Shown piece by piece: positions 43,409 through 53,543 of a stretch of 64,000 bases of DNA. The translations under genes and the position numbers were made by a program. Positions within the stretch are counted from its first letter, which is position 1, and the number at the start of each line of letters is the position of its first letter. The stretch spans positions 1 to 64,000 of the forward strand of contig VMSX01000021.1 in assembly GCA_013791905.1 (NCBI GenBank), read 5' to 3'. The stretch comes from Rhodocyclaceae bacterium. GTDB lineage: Bacteria; Pseudomonadota; Gammaproteobacteria; Burkholderiales; Rhodocyclaceae. The notes under the pieces are model-generated. The model made no database searches, had not been told where the DNA came from, and saw only the letters and a list, made by a program, of their open reading frames with translations.

Positions 43409-43537
43409 TCAGCAGGCAGCCTGAATCGGCATATGCTGACTGGGGTTGGCGATGCAGTTTCTGGCGCCGACGTAGATCAGGTCGGGCTGGGTTGCGATGG
43501 CGCGATCCAGCCTGGATTTCAACATGAACCGTTGCAT
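43409..43537 (-). pseudogene. panD: truncated aspartate 1-decarboxylase (panD relic)
   Basis: A 42-codon frame, MQRFMLKSRLDRAIATQPDL followed by IYVGARNCIA, lies 46 bases after panC on the same strand. It aligns without gaps to the first 24 residues of PanD (M5, L6, L10, R12, T16, D19, L20, Y22, G24 shared with the E. coli protein). At residue 25, where PanD has the serine that self-cleaves to the pyruvoyl cofactor, there is alanine. The remaining 17 residues do not resemble PanD, which is normally about 120 residues long. It is too short and lacks the key serine, so it cannot make beta-alanine. Confidence 0.65.
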
Positions 43538-43583
43538 GAATGCTGCGTCTCTTTCCTGATGCCGTGAGGAAAATAAAGGATGT

Positions 43584-44411
43584 CTAGACTTCCAGATTGT
43601 CGATGAGTCGCGTCTTGCCCAGGCGGGCTGCGGCTAGAACGACCAAGGCGGAATCACTGGTGGATGGCAATTTTAGGTCAATCTTTCGCCGTACTGCAAG
43701 ATAATCGGGAGTCCATCCGTTGGCGCGCAGTTCCACCAAGGCGGCATTTTCCAGACTGGTGAAGTCGCGGTTGCCGGCGCGGATGGCCGTGACGGTCTGT
43801 TGCAGCAGGCGGTGCAGTTGGGGTGCCGTGGCGCGCTCGGTGGCCGAGAGATAGCCGTTGCGCGAGGAGAGCGCGAGCCCGTCGGCGGCGCGTACGGTTT
43901 CGCCCGGGATGATGTCGATCGGCAGCGCAAACTCGCGCACCATCGAGGACAGCACCATGAACTGCTGAAAATCCTTCTTGCCGAACAGTGCTGCCTGGGG
44001 CTGGATGATGCCGAACAGCTTCATCACCACGGTGGCGACGCCGCGAAAATGGCCCGGCCGGAATTCGCCTTCCAGAATGTCGGCATGTTCGCCCGGTGGT
44101 TCGACGACATAACGTTGCGGTTCCGGATACAGTTCCGTTTCGCCAGGAGCGAACAGGTGGTCGACGCCGGCGGTGACGAGTTTTTCGCAGTCGGCGGCAA
44201 AGGTGCGGGGGTACTTCTCGAAATCCTCGCCCGGCCGGAATTGCAGGCGGTTGACGAATATCGAGGCGACCACCGTGTCGCCGCGCGCGCGCGCCAAGCG
44301 CATCAGGGTGATGTGCCCCTCATGCAGGTTGCCCATGGTCGGCACGAAGACGATGCGGTCGGCCGTTTTCAGCGCGGCACGCACGTCGGCGATGGTCTCA
44401 TGTATTTGCAT
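43584..44411 (-). CDS. panC: pantothenate synthetase
   Basis: PanC joins pantoate and beta-alanine with ATP to give pantothenate. The 275-residue protein begins [14 protein letters not shown] and has [15 protein letters not shown] (HIGH-type motif), the GKKDFQQ segment and LSSRNGYLS (KMSKS-like). ATG 44411 gives the family length; the frame open to 44489 is not supported. It follows panB by ten bases. Confidence 0.96.
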   Translation of the reverse strand: MQIHETIADVRAALKTADRIVFVPTMGNLHEGHITLMRLARARGDTVVASIFVNRLQFRPGEDFEKYPRTFAADCEKLVTAGVDHLFAPGETELYPEPQRYVVEPPGEHADILEGEFRPGHFRGVATVVMKLFGIIQPQAALFGKKDFQQFMVLSSMVREFALPIDIIPGETVRAADGLALSSRNGYLSATERATAPQLHRLLQQTVTAIRAGNRDFTSLENAALVELRANGWTPDYLAVRRKIDLKLPSTSDSALVVLAAARLGKTRLIDNLEV

Positions 44412-44421
44412 GGGGAAAAAT

Positions 44422-45237
44422 TCAGTAGCAGTGTTCCGGCGCCGGGTAGCTGCCGTCCTTGACGGCGGCAATATAGGCGCGCACGGCACCTTCTATGCTC
44501 TGCGCTTCGGCCATGAAATCCTTGACGAAGCGGCCCTTCTTGCCTGGATAGATGCCCAGCATGTCATGCAGCACCAGTACTTGGCCGTCGCAATCCTTGC
44601 CGGCGCCGATGCCGATGGTGGCACAGACTTGCAGGTCATGCGTGATTTCGGCAGCCAGTTGCGCCGGCACCATTTCCAGCACCATCAGCGCCGCCCCGGC
44701 ATCTTCGAGTGCTCGCGCATCGGCCTTCATGCGCGCTGCGCCGGCTTCGTCGCGGCCTTGTACGCGGTAGCCGCCCAGCGCATGCACCGACTGCGGCGTG
44801 AGACCGATGTGGGCGCAGACCGGCACCCCGCGTTCGACCAGGAAGTGCACCGTTTCGGCCATCACCGCGCCGCCTTCGAGCTTGACCATTTCTGCGCCGG
44901 CGGCGAGCAGGCGGCCGGCATTGCGGATCGCCTGCTCCTTCGACTCGTGATAGGCGCCGAAGGGCATGTCGGCCAGGCACATCGCCCGCTGCGCCATATG
45001 GCCCACGCATTCAGTGTGATAGACCATGTGCTCCATGGTTACCGGCAGGGTCGAGGTCTTGCCTTGCAGCACGTTGCCGAGCGAATCACCGACGAGAATG
45101 ACATCGACGCCGCAGCGATCCTCGAGGGCGGCGAAACTGGCGTCGTAGCCGGTCAGCATGGCGATCTTCTCGCCGTCCCGTTTCATGCGCGCGATTTCAG
45201 GCAGGGCAATGGGCTTGTTGGAGGCTAAATAGGTCAT
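44422..45237 (-). CDS. panB: 3-methyl-2-oxobutanoate hydroxymethyltransferase
   Basis: PanB is the first enzyme of pantothenate synthesis, moving a hydroxymethyl group from methylene-tetrahydrofolate to ketoisovalerate. The 271-residue protein has the signatures [23 protein letters not shown] and [16 protein letters not shown]. It is the first gene of the panBC operon and lies 43 bases downstream of folK. Confidence 0.96.
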   Translation of the reverse strand: MTYLASNKPIALPEIARMKRDGEKIAMLTGYDASFAALEDRCGVDVILVGDSLGNVLQGKTSTLPVTMEHMVYHTECVGHMAQRAMCLADMPFGAYHESKEQAIRNAGRLLAAGAEMVKLEGGAVMAETVHFLVERGVPVCAHIGLTPQSVHALGGYRVQGRDEAGAARMKADARALEDAGAALMVLEMVPAQLAAEITHDLQVCATIGIGAGKDCDGQVLVLHDMLGIYPGKKGRFVKDFMAEAQSIEGAVRAYIAAVKDGSYPAPEHCY

Positions 45238-45280
45238 CGGATGGGTGGATCAGATGGAAATTAACGGCGCCAAGGATACC

Positions 45281-45772
45281 TTACGGCAGGCGTTCAATGC
45301 GTTGATCGGCCACTCTGGCCAGCAAGTCGGAAACGAGACCGTGTCCGTTGATGTCCAAAGTGGGGGCGATTTCTGCCAGTGGTGCCAAGACAAAGGCGCG
45401 TTCGGTCAGGCGCGGGTGGGGCAACGTCAAACCAGGTGAATCACGGCATTCAGCGCCGAACAGCAGCAGATCGAGATCGAGGGTGCGTGGCGCGTTTTTC
45501 AGACCGCGTACCCGGCCGAAGGCGGCTTCGATTGCAAAGAGATCGGCGAGTAAATCATCTGCGCTGCCAGCTACAGCCATTGTGGCGACGGCATTGATGA
45601 AATCGGGCTGGTCGCGCAGGCCGACGGGTGCGGTGCGGTACAGCGATGAAACGGCCAGGAAGCGGGCACCCGCCAATCCGCGCAGTGCCTCGATGGCGGC
45701 ACGCACGGTGATGATCGGGTCGCCAAGATTGGCGCCGAGCGCGACATAGGCGGTGACATAAGGCGCAGCCAT
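45281..45772 (-). CDS. folK: 2-amino-4-hydroxy-6-hydroxymethyldihydropteridine diphosphokinase
   Basis: FolK transfers pyrophosphate from ATP to the pterin precursor of folate. The 163-residue protein has YVALGANLGDP near the start, LYRTAPVGLRDQPDFINAV and the signature RTLDLDLLLFG. It follows pcnB by 11 bases, a classic proteobacterial pair. Confidence 0.95.
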   Translation of the reverse strand: MAAPYVTAYVALGANLGDPIITVRAAIEALRGLAGARFLAVSSLYRTAPVGLRDQPDFINAVATMAVAGSADDLLADLFAIEAAFGRVRGLKNAPRTLDLDLLLFGAECRDSPGLTLPHPRLTERAFVLAPLAEIAPTLDINGHGLVSDLLARVADQRIERLP

Positions 45773-45783
45773 GAAGTAGAAGC

Positions 45784-47139
45784 CTAGTCCGCAATAGTCG
45801 GCGCTGGCGGGACGGCGCTTTCCTCGTTTCGCGCGTCGGACTTGCTACCACGCCGGCGTCGGCGCTTTTTCGGTCCGCTGTCCGGCTTCAACATGACTTC
45901 GCGCTCCGCGTTGCCGGCTTCCTGAAAGGCCAGCCACCAGTCGGCGAGTTCCTGAGGCGCTTCGCCGCTGGCTGCGCGCAGGAGCAAAAAATCCCAGGCG
46001 GCGCGGAAGCGCTCTTGTTCTATAAGGCGGAAGGGCGCCCGGCCGCCGCGTTTTTCGAAGCGGGGCTGCAGCAGCCAGATATCCTTGATGTCGCCGGCAA
46101 TGCGGCGCGTGATGGCGAGTTTGCCGCCTTGCACTTCGAGGACTTCATCCATCGCGGTGTGCAGCGCGGGTACCGACGGCTCGCCATTTTTCTTGCGCGT
46201 CTCCCAGTTGGCCAGCACCTCGTGCCACAACAGCGTGGCGAACAGAAAGCCCGGTGAGGTGCGTTTGTCGGCGCGGATGCGCGCATCCGTGTCGGCGAGT
46301 GCCAGCATGACGAATTTTTCGCCCAGCGGCTGTTCGAGAATGACATCGAGCAGCGGCAGCAGGCCCTGATGCAGGCCGTCCTCGCGCAGGCGCTTGACGC
46401 ATTCGACGGCATGGCCGGAAAACAGCAGCTTGAGCATTTCATCGAACAGACGTGACGACGGCACGTTTTCGATCAGTTCCGCCATTTCGCGGATCGGCGC
46501 CTGCACTATCGGGTCCAGGCGTAGATCGAGCTTGGCGGAAAAGCGTACGGCGCGCAGCATGCGCACCGGATCTTCACGGTAACGCGCGCGCGGGTCGCCG
46601 ATCATGCGCAGGGTTTTTCTTTGCAGGTCGCGCACGCCGTGGTGATAGTCGAACACCGAGCCACTGGCCGGGTCGTAGTAGAGCGCATTGATGGTGAAGT
46701 CGCGCCGGGCGGCGTCGTCTTCCATGCTGCCCCAGACGTTGTCGCGCAATACGCGACCATGCTCATCCTTCAGTGTGTCGGCGTCGTGCGCGGCGCGGAA
46801 GGTCGACACTTCAATGGTTTCGGCGCCCTGCATGACATGCACGATCTGGAAACGGCGGCCGATGATGCGCGAGCGCCGGAACAGCCGGCGCACCTGATCG
46901 GGCGTGGCATCGGTGGCGACGTCGTAATCCTTGGGCGTGAGGCCGGCGATCAGGTCGCGCACCGCGCCACCGACGACATAGGCGTGGTGACCGGCCTGTT
47001 GCAGGGTCTCGCAGGTGCGGCGGGCGCCGGGCGAGACGCCTTCGGGGCGGATGCCATGGCGCTCGGCCGGGATGATCTCGACGGGATGGGGTGAGGGTTC
47101 GCCGCGCTTGAAGATGCGGCGCAAAAGCTTGCGGATCAT
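45784..47139 (-). CDS. pcnB: poly(A) polymerase I
   Basis: PcnB adds 3' poly(A) tails to RNA. The 451-residue protein has the nucleotidyltransferase core VVGGAVRDLI and the catalytic DYD in KDYDVATDATPDQV. RRDFTINALYYD and a basic C-terminal tail (KKRRRRRGSKSD) follow. The last residues, AVPPAPTIAD, are encoded by a dispersed-repeat copy at 45794-45816, so the repeat supplies the C-terminus of an otherwise conserved enzyme. Confidence 0.95.
   Translation of the reverse strand: MIRKLLRRIFKRGEPSPHPVEIIPAERHGIRPEGVSPGARRTCETLQQAGHHAYVVGGAVRDLIAGLTPKDYDVATDATPDQVRRLFRRSRIIGRRFQIVHVMQGAETIEVSTFRAAHDADTLKDEHGRVLRDNVWGSMEDDAARRDFTINALYYDPASGSVFDYHHGVRDLQRKTLRMIGDPRARYREDPVRMLRAVRFSAKLDLRLDPIVQAPIREMAELIENVPSSRLFDEMLKLLFSGHAVECVKRLREDGLHQGLLPLLDVILEQPLGEKFVMLALADTDARIRADKRTSPGFLFATLLWHEVLANWETRKKNGEPSVPALHTAMDEVLEVQGGKLAITRRIAGDIKDIWLLQPRFEKRGGRAPFRLIEQERFRAAWDFLLLRAASGEAPQELADWWLAFQEAGNAEREVMLKPDSGPKKRRRRRGSKSDARNEESAVPPAPTIAD
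45794..45816 (+). repeat. dispersed repeat copy at the pcnB C-terminus
   Basis: This is an exact core copy, AGTCGGCGCTGGCGGGACGG. On the coding strand it gives AVPPAPTI just before the stop codon. Confidence 0.75.
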
Positions 47140-47210
47140 GCAGTTATTGTCTTATGGCTCATTACTGAGCGAATTTGTTCGGAAAAGCGACTCTCCGGGG
47201 GATAAACAAG

Positions 47211-47265
47211 GGGGAAGTTTCCCCTGATTCGTTAGATTGTGCCCCGGCCGGCCGAGCGTAGCGAG
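47211..47265 (-). terminator. possible terminator and hairpin after the HAD phosphatase gene
   Basis: On the minus strand CCGGCC...GGCCGG (about 47243-47265) is followed by a GGGGAA/TTCCCC hairpin (47211-47224) and a T-rich CTTGTTTA. The second hairpin resembles an intrinsic terminator with a short U-tract. The first resembles the GAGCGTAGCGAGG-type intergenic palindromes of high-GC betaproteobacteria. Confidence 0.4.
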
Positions 47266-47272
47266 GCCGGCA

Positions 47273-47938
47273 TCATACCCGAAGGCTCAGAATGGGCCAG
47301 CCCTGCTTGTCGGAGTGCGCGCGCAGGGTATCATCCGGATCGACGGCCACGGGGTGGCTGACCTTGGCCAGCAGCGGTAGATCGTTCAGCGAGTCGCTGT
47401 AGAAAGTGCTGAGTTCGAAGGCACCCCACCACAGGCCGAGTGATTCGAGCCAGGCCTCGACCCGTTCGATCTTGCCTTCGCGGAACGCCGGGGTGCCGCG
47501 TGGTGCTCCGGTGAACTGGCCGTCCTGGTGGGCCGGGATGGTCGCGACCAGATGGGGGATGTTGAACTCGCGGCAGATCGGGCCGGTGACGAAACTGTTG
47601 GTGGCGGTCACGATTGCGCACAGATCGCCGGACGCCAGGTGCTGGTCGACCAGCGCACGTGCCGCGCCACTGATCTGCGGCAGGATGCGCGTAGTCATGA
47701 ATTCGGCGTGCCAGGCATCGAGTTCGGCGCGCGGATGGCGCGCCAGCGGTGCCAGCTGGAATTGCAGGAAGACATGGATGTCAAGGACGCCGGCCTTGTA
47801 CTCGTCGTAGAAGGTCTGATTTTTTGCTTCATGGACTTCACGGTCGAGTACACCCTTGGTGATGAGGAATTGCGCCCATTCGAAGTCGGAGTCGCCGCTG
47901 AGGAGGGTGTTGTCCAGATCGAAAAGTGTCAGGTTCAT
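47273..47938 (-). CDS. HAD-IB family hydrolase, phosphoserine-phosphatase-like
   Basis: This 221-residue HAD enzyme has motif I LFDLDNTLLSGDSD, motif II in AIVTATNSF and the DD motif in TFYSDSLNDLPLL. It belongs to the SerB-like subclass often found next to hda in betaproteobacteria; the natural substrate is not known. It starts within an ATGA overlap of hda. Confidence 0.88.
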   Translation of the reverse strand: MNLTLFDLDNTLLSGDSDFEWAQFLITKGVLDREVHEAKNQTFYDEYKAGVLDIHVFLQFQLAPLARHPRAELDAWHAEFMTTRILPQISGAARALVDQHLASGDLCAIVTATNSFVTGPICREFNIPHLVATIPAHQDGQFTGAPRGTPAFREGKIERVEAWLESLGLWWGAFELSTFYSDSLNDLPLLAKVSHPVAVDPDDTLRAHSDKQGWPILSLRV

Positions 47939-48660
47939 TTGTCGTCCAGTTTGTCTTGTCTGTGTTCGGGGGCGCCAGGCTCGTTGTCGGCAACCAGCTG
48001 CAACTGCATGGCTTCCTTCAAAAGCGGCAGCGTGGCATGGCGTTGGCGCTCCAGCGTGGTTCGGTCAAGATGATCAAGCACTGCCATCAGCGAGGGCAGG
48101 TCGCGCCGGCCGTGCGAGAGCAGGTAGCGTACCAAGCCGTTTTCGACGCGCAGGCCGCGTTCCCAGGCATGGCGCAGCAGGGCGGTGGCCTTTTGTTCGT
48201 CGTTGAGCGTCCTGATTTCGTAGATCAGCGCCTGCCCGATGCGCGTGCGCAAATCCTCGCGCAGTTGCAATTGCAACGGCGGGCTGGTGCCGGCGAGCAA
48301 TAGACCGAGGCCGAGCATGCGTGCCGTGTTGAAAATGCGAAACAGGGCGATCTGCGCCGCATCGTCGAGGGTATCGACATCGTCTACGATCAACAGGCCG
48401 CCGGGCGGGGCGGTGAAATCCGCGGCTGCGGGTGCGTTGGCCAGCAGCAGGGCCGGCCGGCGGCGCATGGCAAGTGTCGCCACCGCCGTCAATAAATGGC
48501 TCTTGCCGCAACCCTCCGGTCCCCAGAGGTAGAGGGCGTCGAAGCAGCCGGACACGGCCAGCGTGCGCAGCCGCGCCAGCAATTCCTGGTTTTCGCCGAC
48601 GATGAAATTGTCGAGACTGGGCGCCTGGGTTGGCTGGAGGTCGAGGAGGAGTTGTGTCAA
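47935..48660 (-). CDS. hda: DnaA regulatory inactivator Hda
   Basis: Hda is an AAA+ protein that, with the beta clamp, stimulates ATP hydrolysis by DnaA and so limits replication initiation. The protein has QLLLDLQP near the start (clamp-binding-type motif), [15 protein letters not shown] as Walker A and [12 protein letters not shown] as Walker B. The TTG at 48660 gives a family-like start LTQLLLDLQ and 241 residues; an ATG at 48729 would add 23 unrelated residues and reach into the purM promoter region. It is divergent from purM. Confidence 0.85.
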   Translation of the reverse strand: MTQLLLDLQPTQAPSLDNFIVGENQELLARLRTLAVSGCFDALYLWGPEGCGKSHLLTAVATLAMRRRPALLLANAPAAADFTAPPGGLLIVDDVDTLDDAAQIALFRIFNTARMLGLGLLLAGTSPPLQLQLREDLRTRIGQALIYEIRTLNDEQKATALLRHAWERGLRVENGLVRYLLSHGRRDLPSLMAVLDHLDRTTLERQRHATLPLLKEAMQLQLVADNEPGAPEHRQDKLDDK

Positions 48661-48779
48661 GGTGGTTGGAGCAGGGCGATGTGGGCAGGTCAATTCCGGT
48701 AAAATCTGCGGCTTGTTGCACGGAATCAACGAACAGGCGAATTATCGCCGCAAATCCATTTTCCCGGCCCGCTTCGACA

Positions 48780-49832
48780 ATGAATACATCTTCCAGCCCC
48801 AAGACGAATTCGATGACATATCGCGATGCGGGGGTCGATATCGACGCCGGCGATGCGCTCGTCGAACGCATCAAACCCGCCGCGCGTCGCACCATGCGTC
48901 CCGAAGTGCTGGGCGGCATCGGTGGTTTCGGCGCACTGTTCGAGATTTCGAAGAAGTATCGCGAGCCGGTGCTGGTCTCGGGCACCGATGGCGTCGGCAC
49001 CAAGCTCAGGCTGGCTTTCCAGTTGAACCGTCATGACAGCATTGGTCAGGACCTGGTGGCGATGAGTGTCAATGACATTCTCGTGCAGGGCGCCGAGCCG
49101 CTGTTCTTCCTTGATTACTTCGCCTGCGGCAAGCTCGATGTCGGCACCGCCGCAACCGTCGTCGAGGGGATTGCCAAGGGCTGCGAACTGGCCGGCTGTG
49201 CGCTGATCGGCGGCGAAACGGCCGAGATGCCGGACATGTATCCGGCCGGCGAATATGATCTGGCCGGCTTCGCCGTCGGCGCGGTCGAAAAAGCAAAGAT
49301 CATCGACGGTAAAAGTATTTCGCCGGGCGACACCGTGCTGGGTCTGGCCTCTTCCGGCGCCCATTCCAACGGCTACTCGCTGATCCGCCGCATCGTCGAA
49401 CGGGCCCAGCCCGATCTGGCGGCCGATTTTCATGGCCAGCCGTTTGCAGATGCGCTGATTGCGCCGACGCGCATCTACGTCAAGTCCTTGCTCAAGCTGA
49501 TGGAGATGTTGCCGGTCAAAGGCATGGCGCACATCACCGGTGGTGGGATCACCGGCAACGTGCCGCGCGTGCTGCCGGAGAATGTGACCGCCGTGATCGA
49601 AAAGTCTGCATGGACGCTGCCGCCGCTGTTCCAGTGGCTGCAGCGCGAGGGTAACGTCGCCGACGACGAGATGCATCGCGTCTTCAACTGCGGCATCGGC
49701 ATGGTGGTGGTGGTGGCGGCCGCCGATGCGGCACGGGCGAGCGAACTGCTGACTGCGGCAGGCGAAACGGTGTACGCGATTGGGCGGATCGAGGCGCGGC
49801 AGGCCGGCCAGGAGCAGACAATCATTCGTTAG
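48780..49832 (+). CDS. purM: phosphoribosylformylglycinamidine cyclo-ligase
   Basis: PurM closes the imidazole ring to form AIR in purine synthesis. The 350-residue protein has [44 protein letters not shown] and the conserved [17 protein letters not shown] 48780 is used; ATG 48813 (MTYRDAG) is a credible alternative. CCGGTAAAATCTGC at 48697-48710 contains a TAAAAT -10-like element, but a matching -35 was not found. It is divergent from hda. Confidence 0.95.
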   Translation: MNTSSSPKTNSMTYRDAGVDIDAGDALVERIKPAARRTMRPEVLGGIGGFGALFEISKKYREPVLVSGTDGVGTKLRLAFQLNRHDSIGQDLVAMSVNDILVQGAEPLFFLDYFACGKLDVGTAATVVEGIAKGCELAGCALIGGETAEMPDMYPAGEYDLAGFAVGAVEKAKIIDGKSISPGDTVLGLASSGAHSNGYSLIRRIVERAQPDLAADFHGQPFADALIAPTRIYVKSLLKLMEMLPVKGMAHITGGGITGNVPRVLPENVTAVIEKSAWTLPPLFQWLQREGNVADDEMHRVFNCGIGMVVVVAAADAARASELLTAAGETVYAIGRIEARQAGQEQTIIR

Positions 49833-49999
49833 CGTGAAAGTCGGCGTAGCGTTTGCGCCGGGCCGCCCCAAGCAAACGCGGCACGCGCCGCCAGGCGCAA
49901 ACCGCACCGGAGCATGAACGATAGCGCCCGGTAATAGTCGAGCGCAGCGAGCAAGCAAGAATCCCTCGCGAGGGGGGTGAAGGGGGGCGGGCCAGAAAG
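49833..49999 (-). repeat. intergenic repeat, copy 1 (minus orientation)
   Basis: Read on the minus strand, this region shares with 54327-54485 the ordered blocks CCCGCCCCCCTTC, CGCG..GGGG, CTCGCTG..ACTCGA, CTTATGC/CATGCTCCGG, GCGTGCCGCGTTTGCTTGGG and GCGGCCCGGCGCAAAC. The last two blocks are identical in both copies. It fills the space between the convergent purM and ycgR-like genes. The shared order over about 150 bp shows one dispersed family and not chance. Confidence 0.7.
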
Positions 50000-50737
50000 T
50001 TATCCGCCGAGTCTGGCGCGCTCTTCACGCTGCACGCTGGTGATGAACCGCTGCAACTGATTTTCCACGGCGTGACTCAGGTTGATGAAGCGGCAGCCGA
50101 TCCGGTCGGCAACCTTTCCGCCGCGCTGCACGGTGCACTTGTCGCGGATCTCCAAGGCGACTTCCAGCGTGCCGACGCCCTTGAGTTCGATCTGAGCGCG
50201 CTGCAGCGTCTGGCCAATTTCATAGGCGAGTTGACTGCCGGACAACTCGGCGGCGATCCCGCCGATGCTCAGATCGACGACGGTGAGTTCCAGCGCCGGT
50301 TTGTCATCTTGCTGGATGATGCAGGTCGGGCGCCGCGTCATGGGGAGCGCCAGCCGGAAAAACTCGCGCCGCTGGAGGCGCGTGTAATGGTCCGGAATGC
50401 GGGTGGCGAAAGCGCGCCGCTTCTTGTAGATGGTTTCGTAGACCATCCCGGACATGAACTGGTTTTTCACGCCGTGAGGGGCGCAGACAAAGAAATTGCG
50501 CTCGCTCTGCATGAGCTTGCGGTTGGTCGTTTCGCTGCCGCCCCAGTCGAAAATCAGCATGTTCTCTGCTTCATTGACCTGCAGCAGCACCGTCAGCACG
50601 GTTTCCTTGCCCTCGTTGAAGGTCACGCTGATCCGTTCGCCGTCGTTGATCAGCTGATGCAGATAAAACAGGATTTCGCGCCGGTTGTGGGTGGTGAACT
50701 TTTCCAGTTCGTCTACGCTGATGGTCTGGGAGCTCAT
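50000..50737 (-). CDS. ycgR: YcgR-like flagellar brake protein (PilZ domain)
   Basis: This cyclic di-GMP receptor slows flagellar motors in related bacteria. The 245-residue protein has a YcgR N-domain and a PilZ domain. The PilZ signature is QRREFFRL (RxxxR) near residue 118 followed by DLSIGG, so ligand binding should be intact. ATG 50737 begins MSSQTISVDELEKF; 50764 is an alternative. It ends the miaA-side block and is convergent with purM. Confidence 0.9.
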   Translation of the reverse strand: MSSQTISVDELEKFTTHNRREILFYLHQLINDGERISVTFNEGKETVLTVLLQVNEAENMLIFDWGGSETTNRKLMQSERNFFVCAPHGVKNQFMSGMVYETIYKKRRAFATRIPDHYTRLQRREFFRLALPMTRRPTCIIQQDDKPALELTVVDLSIGGIAAELSGSQLAYEIGQTLQRAQIELKGVGTLEVALEIRDKCTVQRGGKVADRIGCRFINLSHAVENQLQRFITSVQREERARLGG

Positions 50738-50777
50738 GCGGGGTGCCTGGCTGAATCCTGTCAAGTCTGGCGAATGT

Positions 50778-51740
50778 TTAGGTCAATGCGATGGTCAGAT
50801 GTCGTTCCACTATTTCAAGCATTCTCGCAGCAGTCGCCGATTCTGCCAAATCCATTTCGTGGTCGAAGGCACCTGCTTCGCGCAATGCCCGCATCCAGGT
50901 GAGCTGACGCTTGGCGAACTGGCGCGTGGCGATGATGCCGCGCTCGGGCAGTTCCGCAGCCGGCAGCCGGCCTTCCAGCATCTCCCAGACCTGCCGATAA
51001 CCCACGCAGCGCATGGCCGGCAGATCGGCGCTCAGCCGGTATTTGTGCCGCAAGGCCTGGACTTCATCAACCAGGCCGGCATCGAGCATGGCGGCAAAAC
51101 GGCGGGCGATGCGCTCATGCAGAATTTTGCGCTCTGGTGCGGCAAGAGCCAGCGTCAGCAAGCGGTAGGGCAGATCGGCGGCGGCTTGGCTGGCAAAAAA
51201 GTCTCCCAGTGGTTTGCCGGTTAGCCGCAGCACTTCGAGGGCTCGCTGGATGCGCTGGGCGTCGGTAGGGGCCAGCCGCGCAGCGGTGACGGCATCGCGG
51301 CGTGCCAGTTCGGCATGCAGCGCCGGCCAGCCCTGCGCGGCAGCCTCGGCGTCGATGGCCGCGCGCAAGGCAGGATCGGCCGGCGGCAAATCGGCCAGGC
51401 CGGCCGTGAGCGCCTTGAAGTAGAGCATGGTGCCGCCGACCAGCAGCGGCACATGGCCGCGCGCGGTGATTTCCGCCATCACCCGCAGCGCATCGGCGCG
51501 GAACTGCGCCGCCGAATAACTCTCTTCAGGCGTGATGAGGTCGATCAGATGGTGCGGGAAGCGCGCGAGCGTTTCCCGGTCGGGCTTGGCCGTGCCGATA
51601 TCCATGTCAATGAACACCTGCGCGGAGTCAAGGCTGACGATCTCGACGGGAAAGCGCGTGGCGATGGCGAAGGCCAGATCGGTCTTGCCGCTCGCGGTGG
51701 GGCCGATCAGGCAGATGGCGGGAGGGAGCTCAGCGGCCAC
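50778..51740 (-). CDS. miaA: tRNA dimethylallyltransferase
   Basis: MiaA adds a dimethylallyl group to A37 of tRNAs reading U-starting codons. The 320-residue protein has the P-loop [31 protein letters not shown] and [13 protein letters not shown]. Its start overlaps the end of mutL by 11 bases, a very common mutL-miaA pairing. Confidence 0.96.
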   Translation of the reverse strand: MAAELPPAICLIGPTASGKTDLAFAIATRFPVEIVSLDSAQVFIDMDIGTAKPDRETLARFPHHLIDLITPEESYSAAQFRADALRVMAEITARGHVPLLVGGTMLYFKALTAGLADLPPADPALRAAIDAEAAAQGWPALHAELARRDAVTAARLAPTDAQRIQRALEVLRLTGKPLGDFFASQAAADLPYRLLTLALAAPERKILHERIARRFAAMLDAGLVDEVQALRHKYRLSADLPAMRCVGYRQVWEMLEGRLPAAELPERGIIATRQFAKRQLTWMRALREAGAFDHEMDLAESATAARMLEIVERHLTIALT

Positions 51741-53472
51741 GGAGAAAGAGCTTGTCCAGATCCGTCAGCGCTAACTGCACCCAGGTTGGCCGGCCGTGAT
51801 TGCATTGGTCGGCGCGTTCGGTCGTTTCCATCTGACGCAGCAAGGCATTCATTTCGGGGACAGTCAGGCTGCGATGGGCGCGCACTGCACCGTGGCAGGC
51901 CATGGTGCCGAGCAACTCGTTGCGACGGGTTTCGATGACGCGGCTGGCGGGTTGCTCGGCCAAGTCGGCGAGCAGGGCGCGCGCCAGCGCGACGATGTCG
52001 CCGCCGGACAGCAGGACGGGGACGGTGCGTACGGCGAGTTGTTGCGGTCCGGCCGGGGCGATTACGAAGCCGAGGGTGGTCAGCGTGTCGGCATGTGCTT
52101 CCGCGCTGGCGAATTCGCCAGCGCTGGCCGCAAACAGCACGGGCACCAGCAACTGTTGCACCTCGGTCTGGCTGCCGGCGCTGGTCTTGAGTCGCTCATA
52201 GAGAATGCGCTCGTGCGCGGCATGCATGTCGACGAGCACGAGCCCCTGGGTGTTCTGGGCAAGGATGTAGATGCCGTGCAACTGGGCGAGGGCGTAGCCA
52301 AGCGGATGCTCGGATGTAGTAAAAGTCGGCGCTGTCCCGGTAAATGCCTGGCTGACAAAGTCCAGGTAGGTTTTGGCAGCGGGTTCGTGTACAGCGAAGC
52401 TGGCCTGCTGCAGTGGTGGAAAAGTCGGCGTTGGCGGGACGGCGCGCGATCCCGCATGGGCCGCCGCCAGAGAAGCTTGTGATCGCGCCGCTGCCAGCGG
52501 CTCGGCAAGAACCCGCTGCACGGCGTGAAAGACGAACTGGTGCACGCCGCGCGCATCGCGAAAGCGCACTTCGGTCTTGGCGGGATGCACATTGACATCG
52601 ACCGCCGCCGGATCGAGTTCGAGAAACAGAACATAGGCCGGATGGTGCGCGCCATGCAGCACATCGGCATAGGCCTGGCGCGCTGCATGGACCAGCAGCT
52701 TGTCGCGCACGAAGCGGCCATTGACGTAGAAATACTGCTCGGCGCGCGATGATTTGGCATAGGCGGGCAGGGCGGCATAGCCGGCAAGCCGCAACGGACC
52801 GGCAATCGCCTCGACCGGGCGGGCGTGGGCGAGAAACTCGTCGCCGCGCAGGTCGCGGGCGCGGCGCGCAAAGTCGGCGCTGGCGAGACGGCGCTTCACC
52901 TGCCCGTTATGCGTCAGCGTGAATTCGACGTCCGGCCGCACCTGCGCCATGCGCGTCAGCACGTCGTCGCAGTGGGCGAACTCGGTGGCGGTGGTCTTGA
53001 GGAATTTGCGCCGCGCCGGGGTATTGAAATAGAGATCGGCGACAACGATCACGGTACCTTCGGCCAGCGCCGCCGGCGAACTGGCTGCGGTTGCAGCGTC
53101 GAATTGCCATGCGTGCGGCGCGTCCGCCGTGCGGCTGGTGACGGCGACGCGCGCCACAGCGGCGATGGAGGCGAGCGCCTCGCCGCGGAAACCGTAGCTT
53201 GCTACGCGCTCGAGATCGGCGAGGCTGGCGATCTTGCTGGTGGCGTGCCGTGCCAATGCCAGCGGCAGGTCTTCGCGCGTCATGCCGCTGCCGTCATCGG
53301 AGACGCGGATCAGCTTGACGCCGCCTTCTTCAAGCTGCACATCAATCTTCGTCGCGCCGGCGTCGAGGCTGTTCTCGATCAATTCCTTCAACACCGAAGC
53401 CGGCCGCTCGACCACCTCGCCGGCGGCGATCTGGCTGATCAGAAGGTCGGGCAGGGGTTGGATGCGGAGCAT
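51730..53472 (-). CDS. mutL: DNA mismatch repair protein MutL
   Basis: MutL couples MutS to downstream repair factors. The 580-residue protein has the GHKL ATPase motifs [14 protein letters not shown] and YGFRGEAL. The C-terminal domain contains [12 protein letters not shown] near residue 411, which fits the endonuclease motif DQHA-x2-E-x4-E of MutL proteins that nick DNA, with M for Q, and also CNHGRPTW near the end. It therefore looks nuclease-proficient, unlike E. coli MutL. Three repeat-like segments (52321, 52420, 52870) lie inside; the clear ones encode the linker [10 protein letters not shown] and the segment [11 protein letters not shown]. Confidence 0.95.
   Translation of the reverse strand: MLRIQPLPDLLISQIAAGEVVERPASVLKELIENSLDAGATKIDVQLEEGGVKLIRVSDDGSGMTREDLPLALARHATSKIASLADLERVASYGFRGEALASIAAVARVAVTSRTADAPHAWQFDAATAASSPAALAEGTVIVVADLYFNTPARRKFLKTTATEFAHCDDVLTRMAQVRPDVEFTLTHNGQVKRRLASADFARRARDLRGDEFLAHARPVEAIAGPLRLAGYAALPAYAKSSRAEQYFYVNGRFVRDKLLVHAARQAYADVLHGAHHPAYVLFLELDPAAVDVNVHPAKTEVRFRDARGVHQFVFHAVQRVLAEPLAAARSQASLAAAHAGSRAVPPTPTFPPLQQASFAVHEPAAKTYLDFVSQAFTGTAPTFTTSEHPLGYALAQLHGIYILAQNTQGLVLVDMHAAHERILYERLKTSAGSQTEVQQLLVPVLFAASAGEFASAEAHADTLTTLGFVIAPAGPQQLAVRTVPVLLSGGDIVALARALLADLAEQPASRVIETRRNELLGTMACHGAVRAHRSLTVPEMNALLRQMETTERADQCNHGRPTWVQLALTDLDKLFLRGR
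52420..52460 (+). repeat. dispersed repeat copy in the mutL linker, extended form
   Basis: It has the core with one change (GTCGGCGTTGGCGGGACGG) and continues with CCCGCATGGG as in the copy at 59431. It encodes VPPTPTF in the mutL interdomain linker. Confidence 0.75.
52870..52893 (+). repeat. dispersed repeat copy in the mutL N-terminal domain
   Basis: It reads AGTCGGCGCTGGCGAGACGG, one change from the consensus. It encodes RRLASADF in a different frame from the Pro-rich copies. Confidence 0.65.
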
Positions 53473-53543
53473 GGGGCCGGATTATAGGCGCTGGGGTAAA
53501 CTGGACGCGACATGGATGCCCTTGGCCAACTCATTGCTGGTGC

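Noticed and set aside
44173-45228. 351-codon open frame on the plus strand
   Set aside because: It is antisense to panB and the end of panC.
48726-49958. 410-codon open frame on the minus strand
   Set aside because: It is antisense to purM, which is certain.
52321-52340. Copy of the dispersed repeat in mutL at AAAAGTCGGCGCTGTCCCGG
   Set aside because: Only the first 13 bases match; too short to count, although its closeness to the copy at 52420 is noted.
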